NCBI GenBank assembly: GCA_963765135.1
Contig: CAVXUX010000002.1
Span: 868,001 to 932,000 of the forward strand
Direction: 5' to 3'
Length of the DNA: 64,000 bases
Source: JACVRW01 sp963765135
Lineage (GTDB): Bacteria; Actinomycetota; Thermoleophilia; Solirubrobacterales; Thermoleophilaceae
Of this stretch, positions 1 through 9,168 are shown in pieces. The notes under the pieces are model-generated. The model was not told where the DNA came from, searched no databases, and was given only the letters and a program-made list of their open reading frames with translations. A program made the translations under genes and the position numbers. The first letter of the stretch is position 1; each line of letters begins with the position of its first letter.

Positions 1-285
1 GCCGACGGCTTGGCCGTGCGCGTGGCGGTGCCGCTCGCGGTGGAGGAGCTGGTGGGGCTCGGCACGCCGTTCGTGCAGGTGTCGGAGCGGGCGATCGCGC
101 AGGGCGGTCGGCGCGTTCGCCGCGGCCGGCATCCGCGTCGAGGGCTCGACCGGCGCCGGCGCTGGCGGCGCTCGACGAGGTCGAGCGCCCCAGCGGCCCG
201 ATCGTGCTGATCGTGACCGGCCACAACATCGACGACGACCTGCACCGGCGGGCGGTCGGAGGACCCGGACAGCTTTCCCGGCTAG
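1..285 (+). CDS. PLP-dependent threonine synthase/dehydratase-like enzyme, C-terminal end (partial, frame-disrupted)
   Basis: Only the 3' end lies in the window. Read across three one-base shifts (near 103, 159 and 258), it gives a chain with AGIRVEGSTGAG, ALDEVERPSG and PIVLIVTGHNIDD. This resembles the end of fold-type II PLP enzymes such as threonine synthase and threonine dehydratase, which often finish with a V-x-I-x-T-G-x-N stretch. The lysine and the phosphate-binding glycine loop would lie upstream and are not visible, so the exact enzyme cannot be named. The TAG stop overlaps the likely end of the convergent ku gene. Each shift can be repaired by removing one of two adjacent third-position bases (GCG/GCC, GGC/GGG, GTC/GTG). 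Confidence 0.55.
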
Positions 286-1061
286 CGCCATCTGCGCCAG
301 CGTCTCCTCCAGCGCCTCCATCAGGTCGGGCGCCGGCTTGGGCTGCTTGGGCTCCTCGGGCGCCTTGATCGTCTTGCCCTTCTTCTTGTCCCTGACCACG
401 CGCTTGAGGCGCTGGCGGTAGCAGTCGGTGTAGCTCTCGGGGTCCCAGTCGGTCGCCAGCGCCTCGATCACCGCCACGGCCTGGTCGACCTTCTTCTTGG
501 TGGGCTTGCGCCCGCCGGGCGCGACTCCGTCGGTGGGGCGCACCTCGTCGTCGAAGCAGCAGCGTGGTCAGCGACAGCAGGCCGTCGCGCGGGCGCACGA
601 GCACGAGGTACTCCTTGGTGCGCATCACGAACCGCCCGAGCGCGGCGCGGTCGGTCGACTCCATCACCTTCACGAGCAGCTGGTAGGCGCGCTGCGTGCC
701 CTCGCTCTCGCCGAACGGCAGCAGGAACCAGGGGTGGTCGAAGTAGATCGGGTCGACCTCCTCGATGTCGACGAAGGCCTCGATGTCGATCGTGCGCGTC
801 TTGCGCGGCTGGACGGTGGCCAGCTCGAGGTCGGTCAGCACGACCTGCTTGCCGTTGTCGAGCTCGTACCCGCGCGCGACCTCCTCCCAGTCGACCTCCG
901 CGTCCTCCTTGGAGCAGAAGCGGCGCTGCTCGATCGGCGCGCTGTCCTTCTTGTGCAGCTGGCGGAAGTGCAGGTCGAGGTCGCGGGCGGCGCTCGTGAG
1001 GCTGCACCGGCACGTTCACGAGCCCGAACGAGAGCGATCCGTTCCAGAGCGTGCGCGGCAT
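282..1061 (-). CDS. ku: Ku domain protein, second copy
   Basis: Ku binds DNA ends as a ring and recruits the ligase LigD in bacterial non-homologous end joining. This copy begins MPRTLWNGSLSFGLVNVPV, the standard Ku opening. After one shift near 1012 it continues with SLTSAARDLDLHFRQLHKK, a CSKEDAEVDWEE stretch, the PIYFDHPWFLLP region and a lysine-rich end. About 259 residues is normal for bacterial Ku. It starts 2 bases after the stop of the other ku gene, so the two are surely co-transcribed. The last codons are uncertain: a further one-base shift (CAG/CAA) gives a TAG at 282-284. No ligD is visible in the window. Confidence 0.85.
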
Positions 1062-1063
1062 CG

Positions 1064-1827
1064 TCAGGACCCCAGGCTCGCCTGCGAGGGCGGCGGTGAG
1101 GTCGGCCGGCTCCTCCTCGGGCTCCGGCTCCTCCGGCGTCAGATCCTCGCCCTTGGCCTTGCGCTCGATCAGGTCGAGCACCGCCTCGCGGTAGGTGTCC
1201 TCGTAGTCGTCGGGATCGAACTCGCGGTGCAGCGACTCGACGAGCTTGCCGGCCATCTCGACCTCGCGCTTGCTGGGCCCCTTGCCCGGCTTGTCCACGT
1301 CCAGGTCGCCGGCCTCGACGACCTCGTCGTGGAAGCGCATCGTGTGGAGCGCCGAGCACGCCGTCGAGCGCGCGGACCGCGACCAGGTACTCGCGGTTGT
1401 GGAAGGTGAAGCGCCCGATGCCGACCCGGCCGGTGCGCTCCAGCGCCGCCAGCAGGACGCGATAGGCCTCGGCGTCGTCGCGGCAGCCGACGTAGTAGGT
1501 CTTCTCGAAGAAGACCGGGTCGATCTGGCCTTCCGGCACGAAGTCCTCGAGCTCGATCACCTTGCCGCGCGCGCCGGCCGCCGCCTTGATCTCGTCGGGG
1601 TCCAGGACGACGTACTCGTTCTCGGAGACCTCGTAGCCCTTGACGACCTGCTTGTAAGGCACCTCGCGGCCGTCCTTCGAGCAGATCCGCTTGTGCTCGA
1701 TGCGGGCGCCGTCCGAGACGTGCACCTCCTGGAAGCTGACGCTCTTGGACTCGGTGGCCGAGTACAGCTTCACGGGCACGTGCGCGAGCCCGAAGCTGAT
1801 CGTGCCGTTCCAGATCGACTTGGGCAT
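1064..1827 (-). CDS. ku: Ku domain protein, first copy
   Basis: Starts MPKSIWNGTISFGLAHVPVK and continues through ARIEHKRICSKDGREVPY, the VFFEKTYYV segment and MAGKLVESL, ending in a charged tail (EEPEPEEEPADL). All are hallmarks of bacterial Ku (non-homologous end joining). Length is about 254 residues after repair of two shifts, near 1357 (CTC/CTG) and 1073 (CTC/CTG). The second repair gives the typical ending LQASLGS-stop, 2 bases before the second ku gene. Without it the frame would run into the second copy as a false double-Ku fusion. The two copies are clearly diverged paralogues, so they could form a heterodimer, but that is inference. Confidence 0.88.
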
Positions 1828-1860
1828 GGCTATTCGCTACCCGCCCGCGTGCGCGGCTAC

Positions 1861-2505
1861 TCAGCCGTAGATCGAGCGACCCGCTCCGAAGCGGGTGTCG
1901 GGCGGGATCGGCTGCAGGTCGTCCACGAACCCCGGCGTGGCCTCCACGCGCGCGATCCAGGCGCTCACCGCCGGGTAGTCGGCGAGGTCGAGGGTGGCGT
2001 CGCCGGCTACGTGTACGTACGCGTACACGCAGAGGTCGGCGATCGTGTAGCGCTCGCCGACCAGGAAGGTCCGCTCGCTCAGGTGCCCGTCGAGGATGTC
2101 CAGGCAACGCGCCCCGGCCTCGCGCATGCGCTGGGCCGCCGGGTGGTCCGGCGGGAGGACGGCTGCCGCCAGGCGCACGCGCAGGCTGCCGATGCTCGGC
2201 ACGATCTCGGCCTGCTCGTAGAAGAGCCAGCGCATCGCCTGGGCCCGCTCGACCGGGTCGTCCGGCAGCAGGTCGGTGCCGTCGGCGAGGTAGGTCAGGA
2301 TCGCGTTCGACTCGATCAACGGCTCGCCGTCGTCGAGCTCGAGCACCGGCGTGATGCGGGTCGGGTTGAGCGCGCCGAACTCGTCGGTGAGCGTGCCGCC
2401 GTTGAAGATGTCGACGTCGACGCGCTCGTAGTCGCGGCCCAGCTGGGCCAACAGCAGCCGGACCTTGTAGCAGTTGCCGGAGGAGCGGTAGTCGTGGAGT
2501 CGCAT
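1861..2505 (-). CDS. Glutathione S-transferase family protein
   Basis: A 214-residue soluble protein with a thioredoxin-like N-terminal domain (MRLHDYRSSGNCYKVRLLL, RITPVLELDDGEPLIESNAIL: cis-proline before V and the E-S pair that binds the gamma-glutamyl moiety) and an all-helical C-terminal domain with the conserved YTIADLCVYAY motif. Actinobacteria mostly use mycothiol or ergothioneine, so the thiol used is unknown. The ATG overlaps the TGA of the upstream cupin gene by one base (TGATG), so the two are translationally coupled. Confidence 0.85.
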   Translation of the reverse strand: MRLHDYRSSGNCYKVRLLLAQLGRDYERVDVDIFNGGTLTDEFGALNPTRITPVLELDDGEPLIESNAILTYLADGTDLLPDDPVERAQAMRWLFYEQAEIVPSIGSLRVRLAAAVLPPDHPAAQRMREAGARCLDILDGHLSERTFLVGERYTIADLCVYAYVHVAGDATLDLADYPAVSAWIARVEATPGFVDDLQPIPPDTRFGAGRSIYG

Positions 2506-2846
2506 CAGCTCGCCGCGTAGCCCTCGCTGCCCATGATGTGCAGCGAGACGTACGGCTCGTCGCCCACGACCCAGCTGTCGTGCCCGGGGGGCACGTAGAA
2601 GAACTCGCCGGCGTTCATCACGCGCTCGGTGCCGTCCTCCATCTTCACCGCGGCGGCCCCGGACAGCACGATGCCCACGTGCTCGACCTGGCAGAGGCCC
2701 TCGCCGACGTGCTCGGACCAGCGCCAGCCCGGCTCGTAGGTGGCGCGCCCGAGCGTCATCGGCCCGACCTCGTAGACCTCGAAGCGGCCCTTCTCGAAGG
2801 TGCGCGTCTCGGTTGGACGGTCGAACGGCAGCAGCGTGAGGTCCAT
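2505..2846 (-). CDS. Small cupin-domain protein
   Basis: 113 residues with one cupin barrel. Motif 1 is around GWRWSEHVGEG (H and E positions of the metal site) and motif 2 around GEFFYVPPGHDSWVVGDEP, which carries the second histidine. Single-domain cupins of this type are usually metal-binding sensors or small oxygenases or isomerases; the substrate cannot be read here. ATG at 2846 is preferred to in-frame sites further upstream because it is the first start after the divergent exporter. It is followed directly by the GST gene, with a TGATG overlap. Confidence 0.75.
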   Translation of the reverse strand: MDLTLLPFDRPTETRTFEKGRFEVYEVGPMTLGRATYEPGWRWSEHVGEGLCQVEHVGIVLSGAAAVKMEDGTERVMNAGEFFYVPPGHDSWVVGDEPYVSLHIMGSEGYAAS

Positions 2847-2856
2847 GGGCGCAGGG

Positions 2857-2862
2857 TACGCT
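2857..2862 (+). promoter_or_regulatory. Putative -10 hexamer (TACGCT) of a leaderless lysE-type transcript
   Basis: TACGCT lies 6 bases before the GTG at 2869. The same TANNNT-to-start spacing recurs before many genes in this window, which supports GTG 2869 over the upstream ATG at 2845. Confidence 0.45.
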
Positions 2863-2868
2863 GCGGCC

Positions 2869-3462
2869 GTGGTCTGGACGTTCCTGCCGATCGCCGTGCT
2901 GCTGACGATCGCGCCCGGCCCGGCGACCGCGATGGTCGTGCGCAACGCCCTGCGCGCCGGGTGGCGCTCGGCGGTGCTGACCGTCGCCGGCAACGAGGTC
3001 GGGGTCGTGATCTGGGCGCTGCTGTCGGTGCTCGGCATCTCGGCGCTGGTCGCCGCCTCCGAGGTCGCCTACCTCGCGCTCAAGCTGGTCGGCGCCTGCG
3101 TGCTGATCTGGATCGGCGTGCAGTCGCTGCGCCGCAGCGGGGAGCCGGTGGAGGCGCGCGCGTCCTCGACCCGCCCGTTCCGCGACGGCGTGGTCACCTC
3201 GCTGTCCAACCCGAAGCTCGCGGTCTTCTTCGTGGCGCTGTTCCCGCAGTTCATCGACGCCGGCGCCCCGGTGCTGCCGGCCACGCTGCTGATGGCGGCG
3301 ATGCTCGCGATCTTCGACTTCGCCTGGTACACGGCGCTGGCCGTGATGGTCAGCCGCGCCCGCCAGAGCTTCGTGCGCAGCCGCGTGGGTCGCTGGGTGG
3401 AGCGCACCACGGGCGCGATCCTGATCGCCCTCGGCGTGCGCGTGGCGATCGAGCAGCGCTAG
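2869..3462 (+). CDS. LysE/RhtB family amino-acid exporter
   Basis: About 197 residues with five to six hydrophobic segments. It has the LysE/RhtB signature near the N-terminus (LLTIAPGPATAMVVRNALRAG, here G-P-x-x-x-M-V-V-x-x-x-L-x-x-G) and SLSNPKLAVFFVALFPQF in the middle, where the N-P-K is highly conserved. Members export amino acids or homoserine lactones across the inner membrane. I chose GTG 2869 because it begins right at the first membrane segment and follows a TACGCT hexamer; ATG 2845 would overlap the start of the divergent cupin gene. Confidence 0.85.
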   Translation: MVWTFLPIAVLLTIAPGPATAMVVRNALRAGWRSAVLTVAGNEVGVVIWALLSVLGISALVAASEVAYLALKLVGACVLIWIGVQSLRRSGEPVEARASSTRPFRDGVVTSLSNPKLAVFFVALFPQFIDAGAPVLPATLLMAAMLAIFDFAWYTALAVMVSRARQSFVRSRVGRWVERTTGAILIALGVRVAIEQR

Positions 3463-4483
3463 TTGCGCACCAGCTGCAGCGCGTACTCCGGCCACCAGTG
3501 GCCGGCCGGCGGCGCGCCCGCGCGGCAGGTGCCGTCGCTGGCGCCGGGCTGCTTGACCCAGAGGTAGGCGTCCACCTTGCGCTGGCCGGTCTGCGTGGTC
3601 GGGCTGCGGCCGATCGCGCGGCCCGGCGGGTTGCACCACTTCGGGCCGCCGGGGTCGTCGTGGAAGCTGGGGCCGTTGCCGTTGCGGCTCGTGTCGATCA
3701 CGAAGTGGGCGCCGCCGAGCCGGCGCGACAGCGCGCGCCCGTACTCGATCACGCGATCGGTGCGGTAGAAGTTGCTCACGTTGAGCGCGAAGCCGTCGGC
3801 CGCCTTGATGCCGGCGGCGCGCAGTGGCCCGACGAGGCCGGACACCGGCCGGACGAAGCCGGGGTTGCCGGCGTCGATGTAGACCGCGACGTTGGGCAGC
3901 GCGGCGAGCGTTCTCACCGCGTCCGCGAGCAGCGCGTAGCGCTCGGCCTTCGCGGCGTCCGAGAGGCAGCTCTCCACGACCGCCTGGGGGATCGCGTCGG
4001 GCTCCAGGATCACGGTGGCCCGCCGCGCGCCGATCCCGCGCGCGAACCCGCGCACCCAGGCGCGGTAGGCGCTGGGCGAGCCCGACCCGCCCGCCGAGTA
4101 GCTGCCGCAGTCGCGGCCGGGCACGTGGTAGGCGACCAGCAGGGCGGTGCGGCCGGCCTTGGCGGCCTTGCTGCTCGCCTCGCGCACCCGCGCGGCGATC
4201 TCGGCGGAGTCCGCGAACCAGATGGCTGTCGGGCGCTTGGCCAGCCGCGTCATGGCCGCGGCGTCGGCCGCGCGGCCCTCCGAGCGCCACCGCCTCGCCT
4301 GCAGCGCCGCCGGGCCCTGGGGGTCCACGTAGAACGCCTGCCCGGCGAGCGGATTGGGGCCCTTTGCGGCCGCTTCGACCCGCGGCTCGGGTGACGCGCG
4401 CCGGCGCGTCCTCGTCGGACGAGCAGCCGACCAGTCCGCACCAGGATGGCTAGAAGCACAACCGCCCGCACCCGGTCGAGCAT
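3459..4483 (-). CDS. GH6 family endoglucanase lipoprotein (cslZ-like)
   Basis: Glycoside hydrolase family 6 cleaves beta-1,4-glucans with inversion. Visible motifs are AFYVDPQGPA, VILEPDAIPQ (with the catalytic aspartate), VYIDAGN, GFALNVSNFYRTD, FVIDTSRNGNGP and AYLWVKQPGASDG, in the correct GH6 order. The N-terminus (MLDRVRAVVLLAILV, then after one shift GLVGCSS) is a signal peptide with a lipobox ending in cysteine, so the enzyme is probably anchored outside the membrane. There are two shifts, near 4435 (GTG/GTC) and 4394 (GTC/GTA). It lies divergent to cslA and glxA. In Streptomyces the same three activities (CslA, GlxA, CslZ) are neighbours and make and process a tip glucan. Confidence 0.88.
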
Positions 4484-4523
4484 AGACCCGCCCGCTACCG
4501 CCGGTCGAGGGTCCCCATCCAAT

Positions 4524-6794
4524 GTGGCCGAACCGCTTGACGCCCGGCCTGGACCGTTGTACGAAGGAGATGAGCAGTTCGCCGCCCAACTCGACCCTCT
4601 GGCCCCGAAAGACCCCGCAAAAAAGCGGGGTCCGTTCAGTGCTGATCGCAACCGAATCGCCTCCCCGTTGACACAAAACGCCTACGACTACGAGCGCCAC
4701 AGCCAGATAGCTGGGCCGCTCGCCGAGCCGCCCGCGGATCGGCCATACCGCGTGCAGTTCCGCCGTCTCGAGGGCTCGCGTCCGGTTCTCAGCACCCTGC
4801 TGGTGCTGATCGCGCTGCTGTTCGTCGGGGGCTTCCTGACCTGGCTGATGCTGCCGGCCCACTGGCCGCGCTCGGGCGACGACATGCTGGTGAACGTCGC
4901 CTCGATCGTCGTGACGGCGACCACGGGGATCATCGGGTGGTTCGCGTTCCTGAACGTGGCGACGCTGTGCCGCGCCACGCTGCTCGCGCGCGACCCGGTG
5001 CCGGTCCGGCCGGAGCCGGGACAGCGGGTCGCGTTCCTGACGACGATCGTCCCGGAGGCGGAGTCGCTGGAGCTGGTGCGCCCGACGCTCGAGGCCGCGC
5101 TGCGGATCCGCCACGACGGCGAGCTCGACGTGTGGCTGCTCGACGAGGGCGACGACCCCGACGTGAGGCGGATGTGCGCCGAGCTCGGCGTCAACCACTT
5201 CAGCCGGCGCGGGGTGGAGCGCTGGAACCAGCCGAAGGGCCCGCACCGCGCCCGCACCAAGCACGGCAACTACAACGCCTGGCTCGACGCCCACGGCGAG
5301 CGCTACGACTTCATGCTCGGCGTCGACCCGGACCACGTGCCGCTGCCGAACTTCGCGGAGCGCTTGCTCGGCTACTTCCGCGATCCCGACGTGGCGTTCG
5401 TCGTCGGGCCCGCAGGTGTACGGCAACTACGAGGGGTTCGTGGTCCGGTCGGCCGAGTCGCAGCAGTTCCTCTTCCACTCGCTGCTCCAGCGAGCCGGCA
5501 ACGGCTCGCGCACGCCGATGCTGGTCGGGACCAACAACGCACTGCGCGTGAGCGCGCTGCGCCAGATCGGCGGCTTCCAGGACTCGATCACCGAGGACAT
5601 GGCCACCAGCGTGATCTTCCACACCACGCGCAACCCCGAGACGAACAAGCGCTGGACGTCGGTCTACACGCCCGACGTCGTCTCCGTGGGGGAGGGGCCG
5701 GCGTCGTTCACGGACTACTTCAGCCAGCAGGACCGCTGGTCGCGGGGGACCGACGAGGTGCTGGTGCGCCGCTTCTGGCGCATGGCGCACCGGCTCGGCC
5801 CGCGCGCGATGGTCCACTACCTGCTGCTCACGGCCTACTACCCGACGGCCGCGATCGCGTGGATCCTCGGGGCCGTCAACGCGATCCTCTACTTCGCGCT
5901 CGGGGCTGGTGGCGTGGTCGTGCCCGGCGCACCTGTGGCTGATGCTCTACGTGGACGCCGCGGCGCTCCAGATCGGCCTCTACTTCTTCAACCGCCGCCA
6001 CAACGTCAGCCCGCACGAGAAGAAGGGCTCGGCGGGCGTGGCCGGGATGCTGATCTCGGCCCTGTCGGCGCCGATCTACGCGGCCTCGCTGGCCGCCGTG
6101 GCGCTGCGGCGCTCGCGCGGCTTCGTGACGACGCCCAAGGGCGACGCGAGCACGCGCGACACGCTGATCACGTTCCGCAAGCACGTGCTCTGGGCGCTCG
6201 TCTTCGGCGTCCCGCTGGTGTTCTCGTTCGTGCTGGGCCACCACCACTTCTCGATGCGCGCCTGGTCGTTCGCGTCGCTGATCGTGTGCCTGCTGCCGGT
6301 GGCGATCTGGCGGGTGGAGCTGGTGCGCGAGCGGCGTGCGGAGCGGCGCGGGGAGCCCGTGGCGGAGCCCGCGGCGCTCGAGGTCGAGCCCGTGGCGGCG
6401 CCCGCGCTCAGCGCCCAGCCGGTGGCGGCGCCCGAGCGTCGCGAGGAGCCCGTTCCGGTCCCCGCCCCCGCGCCCGCGGACCCGGTCCGGCGCGAGCACC
6501 TGCGGCCGGTCCCGGACCTGCCGCGCGAGCCCGTGCGCGAGGAACCGCTCGAGCCGGCTGCCTTCGAGCGCCGCAAGCTGCACGAGGTGGTGCGCTTCGA
6601 TCGGCGCACGGCGCTGACGCGCGATCGCCACGGCGCCGTCGAGCCGACCGACGACCGGTCCGGTGCGCGAGCTGCGGCCGGGGCGGCGCAAGAACCACGT
6701 GGTCGTGCGCTTCGACCCGCCGCAGGGGCACCAGTTCGGGGAGCACCCCGAGCAGGGCCAGGCATGGCAGGTCTTCGACCAGGCTGAGGCGTGA
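4524..6794 (+). CDS. cslA: Cellulose-synthase-like GT2 glycosyltransferase (CslA-like)
   Basis: A processive membrane GT2 enzyme, predicted to polymerise a beta-glucan from a nucleotide sugar and export it. It has two N-terminal membrane helices (near 4795-4860 and 4885-4945). The catalytic domain carries DVWLLDEGDDPD, the D-x-D in LGVDPDHVP, the acceptor TEDMAT and the QQDRWSRG (QxxRW) motif. About five C-terminal helices follow, then a roughly 170-residue charged tail rich in P, E and V. Shifts near 5412 (CCC/CCG), 5907 (CTC/CTG) and 6660 (TCC/TCG) need repair. The start is unclear; GTG 4524 avoids overlap with the GH6 gene, and TTG 4557 is an alternative. It overlaps glxA by 4 bases (GTGA). 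Confidence 0.88.
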
Positions 6795-8721
6795 GTGCGC
6801 GCAAGAGGCAGCGGCTAGTCAAGGCGCTGCTGACCCTCCTGGTCGCGGGCGGGCTGATCGCGATCAACGGTCCGACGCTCGTGTCCGCGGGCAAGAACGC
6901 CCTGCACGAGTACAAGATCAACAGCCAGGGCTACAAGGAGCGCAACGGCCACTGGTCGATCCTGGCCGTGCCGGAGAAACTGCGCGTCAACGCGATCCAC
7001 GCGGCGCTGCTGCGCACCGGCAAGGTCCTGATCGTGGCCGGCTCCGGCAACGACCGCAAGCAGTTCGACGCCGGCAAGTTCCACACGATCCTGTGGGACC
7101 CGGCGACGGACAAGTTCAAGCGCATCCACACGCCCACGCGACATGTTCTGCGCCGGTCACGTCTTCCTGCCGGACGGCAAGCTGCTGATCGCCGGCGGCA
7201 CCAGGCGCTACGAGAAGCTGAGGGAGGACGTCACCTACGCGGCGGGCGTGATGACGGTCAAGAACGAGTCGCCCGACGGCGAGCCGATCACGCTCGCGAA
7301 GGGGACCGAGTTCCTCGCGCGCGACGGGCGGGCGTTCCGCAGCACGAAGAAGGTCGTCGTCAAGCCGGCCGTCAAGACGATCGCGGCCAACGGGGCGACG
7401 AGCGTCAAGGCGAGCGCGACGGAGGTCTGGGTCGAGGCGGTCGAGAAGGGCGCCGAGTCGGCGGTCGACCGGCCCACGCAGTTCACGATCAGCGGCACGC
7501 ATCGCGACAGCGACGACGTGTACGGGTTCGCGACCTCGCTGACGCGCGCCAAGCAGGACTACTGGGGCGACGACAAGTCGTACCTGTTCGATCCAGCGAC
7601 CGAGAAGTACGAGCGCGTGGACAACATGACGCTCGCGCGCTGGTACCCGACGCTGGTCGGGCTGAAGGACGGGCGCGTGCTGTCGGTGTCGGGTCTCGAC
7701 GAGTTCGGCCGCATCATCAAGGGCGACAACGAGATCTACGACCCCGAGACCAAGCAGTGGGAGGACCAGCCGCAGCTGAAGCGGACCTTCCCGACCTACC
7801 CTCGCTGTTCCTGATGCCGAGCGGCAAGCTCTTCTACACGGGCAGCAACGCCGGCTACGGCTCGGACACCGTCGGCCGGCATCCCGGTATCTGGGACCTG
7901 AGCGACAACTCGTTCGAGAAGGTGCCGGGGCTGCGCGATCCGCGCCAGACCGAGACCAGCGGGAGCGTCCTGCTGCCGCCCGCCCAGGACCAGCGCTACA
8001 TGATCGCCGGGGGCGGGGGCATCGGCGACTCCGAGAAGTCGACCGCCCGCACCGACGTGATCGACCTGACCGCGGCCAAGCCGCACTTCGAGCCAGGCCC
8101 GGACCTCGAGCAGCCGGTCCGCTATCCGAACATGGTGATCACGCCGGACGACAAGGTCGTGATCACGGGCGGGTCGACCGGCTACCGCGGCAAGGGCAAC
8201 AGCAACCAGCTGCTCTGCCACATCTACGACCCGAAGGTGAACGAGCTGTCGCCGCATGGCCGACCCCGAGGTCGGGCGCAACTACCACGCCGAGGCGCTG
8301 CTGCTGCCGGACGGGCGCGTGATCACGCTGGGCAGCGACCCGCTCTACGGCGACGCCGACAACAACAAGCCGGGGACGTTCGAGAAGCGCATCGAGATCT
8401 ACTCGCCGCCGTACCTGTTCCAGGGCGACCGGCCGGAGATCGCCAGCGGGCCGGTCGAGGTCGAGCGGGGCCACAGCGTCTGGTTCGGGATCCCCGACGT
8501 GGGCGCGGTCCGGGCCGCGCGGCTGGTGCGCCCGAGCGCGGTCACCCACGTGACCGACGTGGAGCAGCGCTCGATCAAGCTCGACACTCGAGCGCAACGG
8601 CGACGGCCTCGACGTCACGATCCCGGCGAGTGCAGGACTCGTGCCGTCGGGGTGGTACATGCTGTTCGTGACCGACGAGAACGGAGCGCCCTCGAAGGCG
8701 CACTGGGTGCACGTGCGATGA
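6791..8721 (+). CDS. glxA: GlxA-like mono-copper radical oxidase (galactose oxidase family)
   Basis: Anchored by one N-terminal helix (ALLTLLVAGGLIAI), this has a seven-bladed kelch propeller followed by a C-terminal early-set domain. Presumed Cys-Tyr cofactor residues are the Cys of DMFCAGH and the Tyr of ARWYPT; copper ligands are the Tyr-His of GRNYHAEA and the His of AVTHVTD. The long stretch between the Cys and the Tyr, starting GGTRRYEKL, is also present in Streptomyces GlxA. GlxA oxidises glycan ends and is needed for the CslA-dependent glucan. There are four shifts: near 7137 (ACG/ACC), 7800 (a missing third base, CCN), 8254 (TCG/TCC) and 8587 (CTC/CTG). GTG start, coupled to cslA. 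Confidence 0.92.
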
Positions 8722-9113
8722 AGGCGCTGGCTCTGGCGCTAGCGGCCCTAGCCGTGGCCGCCGCGCCGGCAGGGGCGTACACGTTCTTCGAGTCGCCCTC
8801 GCACAACATCGGCTGCGTGATCTCGAAGACGGGAGCGCGCTGCGACATCCGCGAGCACGCCTGGACGCCACCCCCCAAGCCCCGCGCGTGCGAGGTGGAC
8901 TGGGGATTCGGGCTGACGGTCGGCACGCGCGGCTTCGGGCGCTGGGTCTGCGCGGGCGACACGGTCTTCGGCGGCAAGAAGGTGCTCGGCTACCGCAAGT
9001 CGATCGAGCGCGGCCCCTTCAAGTGCACCAGCTACCGCAACGGCATGCGCTGCGCGAACACGCGCACCCACCACGGGTTCAGGCTGGCACGGCGCTTCGC
9101 GCGCTGGTTCTAG
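8718..9113 (+). CDS. Secreted DUF6636-type protein coupled to glxA
   Basis: 131 residues with a clean Sec signal peptide (MKALALALAALAVAAAPAGA). The mature chain has about six cysteines, an SPSHNIGCVISKTGARCDI opening and NTRTHHGFRLARR near the end, the pattern of the uncharacterised DUF6636 family. The ATG overlaps the glxA stop (ATGA), so it is translated with the oxidase. Function is unknown. The coupling suggests an extracellular helper of the CslA/GlxA glucan pathway, for example a disulfide-stabilised binding protein, but that is inference. Confidence 0.7.
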   Translation: MKALALALAALAVAAAPAGAYTFFESPSHNIGCVISKTGARCDIREHAWTPPPKPRACEVDWGFGLTVGTRGFGRWVCAGDTVFGGKKVLGYRKSIERGPFKCTSYRNGMRCANTRTHHGFRLARRFARWF

Positions 9114-9168
9114 GGGGCTAGCCGACTCCACGGGGGCGAAGCCGTTCCGCCGGCGCACTTCAGCGCGT

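Noticed and set aside
1061..1064. Double-Ku fusion protein
   Set aside because: The continuous frame across the junction disappears once the CTC/CTG doublet near 1073 is resolved, giving the normal Ku ending LQASLGS and a stop 2 bases before the next ATG.
1861..4290. Very long opposite-strand frames (for example 1861-4290 minus, 9549-12680 plus)
   Set aside because: In this GC-rich DNA the non-coding frames stay open by chance. Their translations are low-complexity Arg/Ala/Gly/Pro with no motifs and shadow well-supported genes.
4668..4673. TTGACA as a -35 box before cslA
   Set aside because: No -10 box follows at 16-19 bases, and the position falls inside the probable cslA coding region.
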